Below are positions 7,591-12,562 of a stretch of DNA of 12,562 bases, piece after piece. Origin of the DNA: JADGRF01 sp036382515 (GTDB taxonomy: Bacteria; Myxococcota_A; Polyangia; Polyangiales; JAFGIB01); assembly GCA_036382515.1 (NCBI GenBank), contig DASVHQ010000348.1:1-12562 (forward strand), written 5' to 3'. The notes beneath the pieces were generated by a model. The model had not been told where the DNA came from and made no database searches. It was given only the letters and a program-made list of their open reading frames with translations. The translations under genes were made by a program, and so were the position numbers. Each line of letters begins with the position of its first letter. The first letter of the stretch is position 1.

Positions 7591-8921
7591 AGGCGACGTG
7601 CGCGGCGCGGTGCTCGAAACGACTGCAGGAGCAGCACGGTGAACAGCAGCACGCAGGCGAGCGTGCCCAGCGCCGGCACACTCGTCACGCTCTGCGAGAA
7701 CACGTAGGCGGCGCCGGAGTTGGCACCGAAGTCCTGTTTTCCGTTCGCGCCCACGATCACGTTCGCACCACCGACGGCCGCGGCGTAGCCGAAGAAATCG
7801 GAGGCGTGCGGATCGGACGCGTGCAGCTTCGAGCGCTGCGCCCAGGTGTCGTTGGAACGAAACGAGTACACGGAGCCCGAGCTGCTGCCGTTGTCGCTGT
7901 CGTTCGGAGCCCCGATGACCGCATCGTGCGCGGTCAAGCCGACAGAGAAACCGAAGAGGTCACCCGCCGCCGCGTCGGCTGCGAACAGCTTCTGACTCTG
8001 CGACCAAGCGCCGCCGTTGCGAACGAAGACGTAGACCGCGCCCGCGTCCGTGCCCTTGGCATCGTCGGAGAACGCTCCGACGAAGGCGGTGTCGCCGCTC
8101 AGTGCGACTGCGTTGCCGAAGTAGTCGTTGAGCGAGCCCGAGGCGGCCACCAGCTTCTGCTGTTGAACGAAGGTTCCGCTAGCGTTTCTCACGAAAGCGT
8201 AGGCGCTGCCGGCACCCGTACCGTTGTCCACGTCGCCGCTCGCGCCGACGAGCAGTGTCGTTGCGCTGCCGGCGATGGAGACTCCGAAATTGTTGTTCGG
8301 CCCGCCGTCCGCGGCGAGCAGCTTCTGGTGTTGGGCGAAGCTTCCGCCGGCGAGCGAGAACACGTAGGCCGCACCCGCACTGCTGCCCGCAGCTGCATCG
8401 CCGGAGGCCCCGACCGCGATGGTGTCGTTGGTCATGGCGACCGAATAGCCGAAGAACTTGGTCGCCGCAGCGTCCGCCGCGAGCAGCTTCTGGCTGAGCG
8501 ACCACACGCTGCCACTGCGTCTAAAGACGTAGACGGCACCGGCGAACGCACCGGCGTTCGGATCGCCGTACGCGCCCACCACCGCCAGATCGCCCAAGAT
8601 CGCGACCGCACTCCCGAAGAAGCCGTTGCTGCTGCCGCTGGCCGGAAGCAACTTCTGCTGCAACACCCAACTCGTTCCGTTGAAAGTGAACACCGACGCT
8701 GCGCCCGCATCGGTGGCCTGCGTGTCGTCCCCCGGCGTGCCGACGATCGCCGTGGTTCCGTCGATCGCCACCGCGTGCCCGAACTCATCGTCGGCTGCGC
8801 CGCCGACTGGCGAGAGCTTGAACGACTGTGCGGCCGCTTGCCGCGTAAGCACGATGGGTGAAGCGAGTGCGGCGAGCGCAAGCGCGGACGCCAGGGTGGA
8901 TTTGAGCGTGAAGTTCCCCAT
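7581..8921 (-). CDS. Secreted FG-GAP repeat beta-propeller protein with PEP-CTERM-like C-terminal tail
   Basis: This encodes 446 residues. Residues 1-31 form a Sec signal peptide (MGNFTLKS, then an Ala/Leu core, cleavage expected after AAA at 29-31). Residues 34 to about 410 are seven FG-GAP repeats of about 55 residues, each with FG-x-(S/A)-(V/I), a VG(A)-x-x-(D/G) turn, G-(A/S)-(A/V)-Y-x-F and a closing (Q)KL. Seven copies fit a seven-bladed propeller as in integrin-type domains; the binding partner is unknown. The last 32 residues (415-446) are a VPALG motif, a hydrophobic span and an Arg-rich end (RAPRRARRLAR), the layout of exosortase or related surface-sorting signals. The frame extends to a GTG at 8984, but the ATG at 8921 has an AAGG Shine-Dalgarno 6 bases upstream and a clean signal peptide, so it is chosen. 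It lies 72 bases upstream of the giant lipoprotein gene and is possibly co-transcribed with it. Confidence 0.88.
   Translation of the reverse strand: MGNFTLKSTLASALALAALASPIVLTRQAAAQSFKLSPVGGAADDEFGHAVAIDGTTAIVGTPGDDTQATDAGAASVFTFNGTSWVLQQKLLPASGSSNGFFGSAVAILGDLAVVGAYGDPNAGAFAGAVYVFRRSGSVWSLSQKLLAADAAATKFFGYSVAMTNDTIAVGASGDAAAGSSAGAAYVFSLAGGSFAQHQKLLAADGGPNNNFGVSIAGSATTLLVGASGDVDNGTGAGSAYAFVRNASGTFVQQQKLVAASGSLNDYFGNAVALSGDTAFVGAFSDDAKGTDAGAVYVFVRNGGAWSQSQKLFAADAAAGDLFGFSVGLTAHDAVIGAPNDSDNGSSSGSVYSFRSNDTWAQRSKLHASDPHASDFFGYAAAVGGANVIVGANGKQDFGANSGAAYVFSQSVTSVPALGTLACVLLFTVLLLQSFRAPRRARRLAR
7692..8822 (-). repeat. Seven FG-GAP repeats (~55 residues each)
   Basis: The seven units begin near FKLSPVGG, KLLPASGS, KLLAADAA, KLLAADGG, KLVAASGS, KLFAADAA and KLHASDPH. 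Each carries the FG pair followed about 11 residues later by a VG or IG turn and then by YVF, YAF or SVF. The closely similar KLL/KLF-A-AD openings suggest expansion by internal duplication. Confidence 0.85.
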
Positions 8922-8927
8922 ACACGA

Positions 8928-8931
8928 CCTT
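8928..8931 (-). promoter_or_regulatory. Ribosome binding site of the FG-GAP gene (decides the start)
   Basis: On the minus strand AAGG is followed by 6 bases and then the ATG at 8921. This favours the internal ATG over the GTG at 8984, which would put 21 uncharacteristic residues in front of an otherwise typical signal peptide. Confidence 0.6.
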
Positions 8932-9134
8932 GATCTGGTGGTGCGTAACGCCGCGTTGCAACCCGCGGCGGCGACCCCAGCCACCGCCGACTTGCGGCGA
9001 CCCTAGCTCAGGTTGATCGTGCGCAATGCAAACTGGGTGTGACGTCTCGTTGACGAGCGAGCGAAGTGGAACGTGCGCGACGTCGCCGCTCCTCGAGCGC
9101 AGCGCGTCCTCCCGCCGCCGACCGAACACGGACT

Positions 9135-9172
9135 GCGCGCGCAGCCAGCGCCTCATCGCGGGCTGCGCGCGC
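9135..9172 (-). terminator. Perfect 12-bp inverted repeat just after the phosphodiesterase gene
   Basis: The arms gcgcgcgcagcc (9135-9146) and ggctgcgcgcgc (9161-9172) pair perfectly across a 14-base loop. The hairpin begins 6 bases after the TGA (9179-9181) of the upstream lipoprotein gene, the position expected of a terminator. No T-tract follows on the minus strand, so it would be a terminator without a U-tail or a Rho or pausing aid. The rest of the 257-base gap (8922-9178) shows a minor ctcgt/acgag stem at 9046-9057 and no promoter I would defend. Confidence 0.5.
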
Positions 9173-9178
9173 CCACTC

Positions 9179-10873
9179 TCACAGGCCAGGCAAGACGGTC
9201 GTGCCTTCGCGACGCACAGCGTCCAGACGCTGAGGCTGTAGATCCAAGAGCTCCAGGATCGTGGGAGCGACTTGCTTGGTGCGGACCGGTGTGTCGATGC
9301 GCGAAGCCGTCAGCCTCGGGTTGGAAATCAAGAGCGCGACGTGCGAGTCGTCGTCGGCAAAGCCACCGTGCTCGGCGAACTTCTTCGTGCTGAGCGAGTA
9401 GATCACGCCATGCTGCACTTTCACGATCACGTCCGGTGTGCGCGGATCGCGCGCAGGATCGCCGAACATCTGCGCGAAACCGGCGACCGCGGTGCTGTAC
9501 ACGGTGTCCACCATCGGATCGACGCTGCTCGGTGGTGCGAGCAGCGCGGACACCGCGGCCGACGCCGTATTGCGGTCCTTCAGCCAGTAGAGCGCCACGT
9601 CGTCTTCGATGTGTCCGGCCACGGGAGCTGCCGCATCGACCAGCGCGGCGACCGCGTCGCCATCGACCTTGCTAACGAGGGTCTTGTCGATCGGTGACTG
9701 TCCATGTTTCGCCGTCACGATGATCGCGGTCGAGTCGAGGCGACCGCGCGCCGTCAAGCGCGCCACCATGCGACCGATCGAGGCGTCGGTGTGCGCGAGC
9801 GCGTCGGCGACCTCGGAGTCGGGCGTGCCCGCCGCGTCGAGATAGCCGCCGTGTCCCGAGCGCGCGTTCTTCTGGGCGACGCTGACCGCTTGGAAGTTCA
9901 TGCCGAAGATCGCGGGCACCCCGGGCGCGCGACCCGCGGTGTCGGTGGCGCCCGGCAGCCCATCGTCGCTCCACTTGCCGTCGATCTGATTCAAGATCGC
10001 TTGCACCTTGAAGTCGTCGTAGACCTCGGTTTCGCTGTAGTGCGTGGTGTAGTCGTCGCCGGCTGGCGCGCTCGGGATGAGGTTCGTCGCGACCGAGTTG
10101 ATCTCGGGCGCAAAGAAGTCGTCGAGGCCTCGGCCCGAAGGGCCAGTGACCAGCTCGTACGCCAGATGCTTGTCGGACCAAGCGGTGTGCAGCCCCGCCT
10201 CGTGCGCCACCTCGAAGATCGTGTTGACGCGGATGAACTCGTGCGGAAACACCGGCGTGCAGCCCCGAGCGGTCTTGGCGTACGGCAGCTTGGTCGGATC
10301 GATGCGGCTGCGCACGACAGCAGGGACGTGGGTCGGTGTGTTGTCGGTCTCGCTACCCCACAGACTAGGAAAGCCGGCGTCGCTGTCGAGCTCGACCGAT
10401 TCATCGTACGCGACTGCGGTTCCGGGCGCGCCGGAGCATGGCCGCACTGCGTCGTAAGCAAAGAGATCGCGCGCGTAGGACACGTCGTACCAGCCGCCGT
10501 GCGTGGGCGACGAGCCGCCCGTGGTCAACGCGAGCAAGCCCGGGAACGAGTCGCTGGGATTGGTCGCGGAGCCGTCCAAGCGGTTCACGTACGCCTGCGT
10601 GTACTGGGCGCCGTGGGACGCGAGCTGCGCGAGCGTCGACGCCGGATGCGTGGCGATGAATTTCTCGAGATCGACCTGATGCATGCCATCGATGCTGAGC
10701 AGCAGCACCTGGCGAACGTCGAGCTCGCGGTGTCTCTGTCCTGCGAGTGGCTGTTCTTGTTGACCGAGTGCTTCAGTGACGCTGTCGGTTGCAGTGTGAC
10801 CGGCATCGACTTGCGCCGTGCACGCGCACAGCACCGGCAAACACACGGTGGAAACCATCGTTCGTATATGCAT
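9179..10873 (-). CDS. Lipoprotein of the alkaline phosphatase / type I phosphodiesterase superfamily
   Basis: This encodes 564 residues with a lipoprotein signal (MHIRTMVS; lipobox L15-C16-A17-C18). The fold is the type I phosphodiesterase/nucleotide pyrophosphatase branch of the alkaline phosphatase superfamily. LLLSIDGMH carries the first metal-binding Asp (D62). SDSFPGLLALTTGG holds the likely nucleophile S109, in the place where NPP enzymes have Thr. Further motifs are HTAWSDKHLAYE, GHGGYLD, HTDASIGRM, TAKHGQSPID (H390) and EHGGFADDDSHVALL (H502, D509, H511). It should hydrolyse phosphoesters or phosphodiesters outside the cytoplasm; the substrate is unknown. The frame runs back to 11008, but the ATG at 10873 has an AGGAGG ribosome site 9 bases upstream and starts directly at the signal peptide, so it is chosen. 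The usual NPP Asp before His in the SDHG motif is Lys here (AKHG), a subfamily trait I recall from other bacterial members. It is 205 bases downstream of the deacetylase gene and is followed by a 12-bp hairpin. Confidence 0.9.
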   Translation of the reverse strand: MHIRTMVSTVCLPVLCACTAQVDAGHTATDSVTEALGQQEQPLAGQRHRELDVRQVLLLSIDGMHQVDLEKFIATHPASTLAQLASHGAQYTQAYVNRLDGSATNPSDSFPGLLALTTGGSSPTHGGWYDVSYARDLFAYDAVRPCSGAPGTAVAYDESVELDSDAGFPSLWGSETDNTPTHVPAVVRSRIDPTKLPYAKTARGCTPVFPHEFIRVNTIFEVAHEAGLHTAWSDKHLAYELVTGPSGRGLDDFFAPEINSVATNLIPSAPAGDDYTTHYSETEVYDDFKVQAILNQIDGKWSDDGLPGATDTAGRAPGVPAIFGMNFQAVSVAQKNARSGHGGYLDAAGTPDSEVADALAHTDASIGRMVARLTARGRLDSTAIIVTAKHGQSPIDKTLVSKVDGDAVAALVDAAAPVAGHIEDDVALYWLKDRNTASAAVSALLAPPSSVDPMVDTVYSTAVAGFAQMFGDPARDPRTPDVIVKVQHGVIYSLSTKKFAEHGGFADDDSHVALLISNPRLTASRIDTPVRTKQVAPTILELLDLQPQRLDAVRREGTTVLPGL

Positions 10874-10882
10874 GAATCCTTG

Positions 10883-10888
10883 CCTCCT
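10883..10888 (-). promoter_or_regulatory. AGGAGG ribosome binding site of the phosphodiesterase lipoprotein
   Basis: A full AGGAGG on the minus strand lies 9 bases before the ATG at 10873, with a second purine patch (AAGGA) between them. It is the strongest ribosome site in the window and fixes the start inside the longer open frame. Confidence 0.75.
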
Positions 10889-10904
10889 GCACCAAAAGGG
10901 GTGC
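10889..10904 (-). promoter_or_regulatory. Small stem-loop abutting the AGGAGG site
   Basis: A 5-bp inverted repeat (gcacc/ggtgc) around a 6-base loop sits directly 5' of the AGGAGG in the leader of the phosphodiesterase gene. It could modulate ribosome access, but a 5-bp stem is weak and may be chance. Confidence 0.2.
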
Positions 10905-11054
10905 GGCTTTGTGCTAGCAAGCGCGGGCGCGTCGCGTGTGCCGGCGCGGTGAACTCGCGGAAACAAGTGCGAGCATGACTGTGCAGAGTCGGCGAAACGC
11001 ATCGACACGGGGATGGTTTCACTGACACGTCACAACCGCGCCGGCGAGCACCGC

Positions 11055-11073
11055 GCGCGCTTCGCGAGCGCGC
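11055..11073 (-). terminator. GC hairpin just after the deacetylase gene
   Basis: A 7-bp perfect inverted repeat (gcgcgct/agcgcgc) with a 5-base loop begins 5 bases after the TAG (11079-11081) of the deacetylase gene on the minus strand. No T-run follows. Together with the 205-base gap to the next start, it suggests a transcription boundary between the polysaccharide genes and the phosphodiesterase gene. The remaining gap (10874-11054) shows no convincing promoter motif. Confidence 0.35.
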
Positions 11074-11078
11074 CGACG

Positions 11079-12053
11079 CTAGGACCCTTGCGAGCAACGA
11101 CACACGAGCTCGAGCAACGCCTCGGGCTCCACCAGCGCAGGAGGGGTCGGTCGCGCCAGGCGCAGACTCGCACGTGCGAAGAGGCTCCCGCCGTTCAAGT
11201 CGTAGCGCGCCGTGTACGCCGGCTCGGCGAGCGCTTCTTCGAGGGAGATGAAACGCACACCGGCCTGCTCATAGGCAGTGAGCAGGGCATCGAGGTTCTT
11301 CGCACCTGGGACGTTGGCGTGCAACAGCAACACTTGTGGGATCTGACGGCGGAACACCTCGCGCGCTGCGACCCTGGACCATTTCAGGTAGGCGAGCGCG
11401 TTGTCCAGGTACGTCTGCCTCAAGGTCTCGAGCGCCGCAGTGTCGCCCGTCTGCAGGCAGCGCAAGTACGGGTCGGCCCAGTCGGTGTCATCGAAGCCCA
11501 ACGACACGCGCGCCAAGGTGTAGTGCTGCGCGGTGAGAAACCGGCGCAGCGCGTTGCGTTCCTGCTCGTTGCGGCCTTCTTCGAGATACGGGAACCGAAA
11601 GTACGCGTGGGCTTGGCCAGCCTGCTTCTGGAGCGCGTCCACGATGGGTCTGTTGGCCAGGATGTCCTGCATGTAGCCATCGAGTCCCAGCTCGTCGAGT
11701 TTCTTGTGCGAGTAGGTGTGATTGCCGACCTCGAAGCCCGCCTGCACCCAAGCGTTCATCGCGTCGCGACGCTCGGGACTGCCCTCGACCATCGAGCCCA
11801 CCACGAAGCCAACGACATGCTGAACGTGATGTGCCTGTAGCGTCGCGATGATCTCACGCACGATGCGCACGTGCGTGTAGCCGGCAACCTCCGGGCCACC
11901 GCCCGGCAGGTCGTCCACCGTGATGGCCACACGGATGCCTGGCCGCTCCGTGCCGGCGCGCTGATGGCCTGCAGTTGCTCTCGCGGCTGTGTCGGCCACA
12001 GCTGCGCCGACGCAAACCACGACCAGCGCGACCGTCGTGAGGATCTGTTTCAC
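11079..12053 (-). CDS. Secreted polysaccharide deacetylase (carbohydrate esterase family 4)
   Basis: Read from the GTG at 12053, this is 324 residues with a Sec signal peptide (KQILTTVALVVV core, cleavage expected after AVA). The NodB-like CE4 motifs appear in order. ITVDDLP carries D47 (catalytic base) and D48 (metal). GNHTYSH carries H112 and H116, the HxxxH metal pair. FRFPYLEEG carries the R153-x-P-Y motif. FDDTDW has D191-W192, and LLLHAN has H245, the likely catalytic acid. The family removes N-acetyl (or O-acetyl) groups from sugar polymers; the substrate here is unknown, and the neighbouring glycosyltransferase suggests a cell-envelope or exported glycan. An ATG at 12089 would put 12 extra residues (MVLLATLERCHP) in front of the signal peptide and overlap the upstream gene by 40 bases. 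The GTG shares a 4-base GTGA overlap with the upstream stop, so it is preferred and implies translational coupling. Confidence 0.9.
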   Translation of the reverse strand: MKQILTTVALVVVCVGAAVADTAARATAGHQRAGTERPGIRVAITVDDLPGGGPEVAGYTHVRIVREIIATLQAHHVQHVVGFVVGSMVEGSPERRDAMNAWVQAGFEVGNHTYSHKKLDELGLDGYMQDILANRPIVDALQKQAGQAHAYFRFPYLEEGRNEQERNALRRFLTAQHYTLARVSLGFDDTDWADPYLRCLQTGDTAALETLRQTYLDNALAYLKWSRVAAREVFRRQIPQVLLLHANVPGAKNLDALLTAYEQAGVRFISLEEALAEPAYTARYDLNGGSLFARASLRLARPTPPALVEPEALLELVCRCSQGS

Positions 12054-12562
12054 GGGGTGGCAGCGCTCCAGCGTCGCCAGCAGCACCATGCGAAGAGCGC
12101 GAGCAGCGTCTGCCTCAACAAGAGCGTGCTCACGCCAAGCGTGGTCTGCTCCAGAACGTCATCGAAGTACACGCGCAGGTAGAGCTGAGAGACCGCGAGC
12201 AGCGCGAGCAGCAAGACACGCTCGCGCGCCCACGGCAACACGACCGCGACCGGCAGCGCCCAGGTGAAGTACTGCGGTGAAAGGACTTTTCCCGAGAGCC
12301 ACAGCACGCACAGCACGCACGCCACGAGCGCGGCCAAGGTCTCGCTCGTCGCTGTCGCCCGCCGCGTGCGCCATACCCCGAGAGCGAGCGCGCCGAGCAG
12401 CAAGACCGACAGCGGCGTGCAGCCAGCGGCGAGCCAATCGGCCACCGTACCGGTGAAGTTGTCGGAGCCGTAGCTCGTGCTCGTGGCTTCAGGATGGCCA
12501 GTGATCGCTCGCGCCGCACCGTAGAGCACGCCGAGCCCGGATTCCACCTGCAGGCCGCGCGC
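12050..12562 (-). CDS. Membrane glycosyltransferase, GT87/DUF2029 type (C-terminal part, cut by window edge)
   Basis: The frame enters from the right edge and ends at the TGA at 12050-12052, giving the last 170 residues. It opens RGLQVESGLGVLYG, close to the RGLQ-x-ES segment I know from the GT87 (DUF2029) polytopic glycosyltransferases. The KVLSPQYFTWALP segment in a later loop/helix is likewise typical of that family. Several hydrophobic helices follow (around VLLLGALALGVW, TLAALVACVLCVLWL, FTWALPVAVVLPW, VLLLALLAVSQLYL and LLLRQTLLALFAW), and the end is basic/aromatic (WCCWRRWSAATP). Family members use polyprenyl-phosphate sugars to glycosylate lipids or glycans at the outer face of the inner membrane. 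The N-terminal catalytic part is outside the window, so the acceptor and sugar cannot be judged. A GTG at 12547 is not the real start, because the RGLQ motif continues upstream of it. The stop overlaps the deacetylase start. Confidence 0.75.
   Translation of the reverse strand, partial: ARGLQVESGLGVLYGAARAITGHPEATSTSYGSDNFTGTVADWLAAGCTPLSVLLLGALALGVWRTRRATATSETLAALVACVLCVLWLSGKVLSPQYFTWALPVAVVLPWARERVLLLALLAVSQLYLRVYFDDVLEQTTLGVSTLLLRQTLLALFAWCCWRRWSAATP

Noticed and set aside
8922..8984. Longer start (GTG at 8984) for the FG-GAP gene
   Set aside because: It would add 21 residues before a complete signal peptide and lacks a ribosome site, whereas the ATG at 8921 has one.
8941..9060. Sigma-70-like promoter candidates (TTGCGC with TAGGGT, TTGCAA upstream of the FG-GAP gene)
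   Set aside because: The -10 matches are poor and spacings uneven; in such GC-rich DNA these are expected by chance.
10874..11008. Longer start (11008) for the phosphodiesterase gene
   Set aside because: The extra 45 residues precede a complete lipoprotein signal, and AGGAGG is positioned for the ATG at 10873.
5802..11840. Other long plus-strand frames (5802-6839, 7806-8861, 9704-10978, 11013-11840)
   Set aside because: All are antisense to well-supported minus-strand genes and show shadow-type composition without signal peptides or domains.

Overview
This is a GC-rich window in which every gene I can support lies on the minus strand, so transcription runs from right to left. The codon bias, the very large secreted Cys-rich protein built from CNDGNxCT-type modules, the lipoproteins, the FG-GAP propeller and the PEP-CTERM-like tail all suggest a myxobacterium (Myxococcota, formerly Deltaproteobacteria). 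That placement rests on family resemblance; there is no rRNA or other marker gene here.

In transcription order the window holds six genes. (1) The C-terminal part of an integral-membrane glycosyltransferase of the GT87/DUF2029 type enters from the right edge (12562 to 12050). (2) A secreted CE4 polysaccharide deacetylase (12053 to 11079) is coupled to it by a 4-base GTGA stop/start overlap. (3) A lipoprotein of the alkaline-phosphatase/type I phosphodiesterase superfamily (10873 to 9179) follows. (4) A secreted seven-repeat FG-GAP beta-propeller protein (8921 to 7581) ends in a motif/TM/Arg sorting-type tail. (5) A giant 2117-residue modular lipoprotein (7508 to 1155) carries a DNRLRE-like domain, two copies of a phytase-like esterase domain, three Cys-rich repeat blocks and a C-terminal propeller-like domain. 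(6) A lipoprotein with two tandem DUF1554-like domains (1149 to beyond the left edge) starts 5 bases after the giant gene stops.

Genes 1-2 look like a pair for envelope or capsular polysaccharide synthesis and tailoring. Genes 3-6 all encode exported, mostly lipid-anchored or surface-sorted proteins. Three of them carry enzyme-like or adhesion-like domains, so a surface nutrient-scavenging or contact role is plausible but unproven. Intergenic gaps are short (5, 72, 257 and 205 bases); none exceeds 300 bases. GC-only hairpins without T-tracts sit at or just after three stop codons.

The most interesting content is the architecture of the giant lipoprotein: a duplicated phytase-like cassette, each copy cysteine-free inside but bracketed by two cysteines, embedded in 58-residue 8-Cys modules in which one cysteine position appears to trade places in every module. 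I saw no mobile elements, CRISPR arrays, RNA genes or defence genes.
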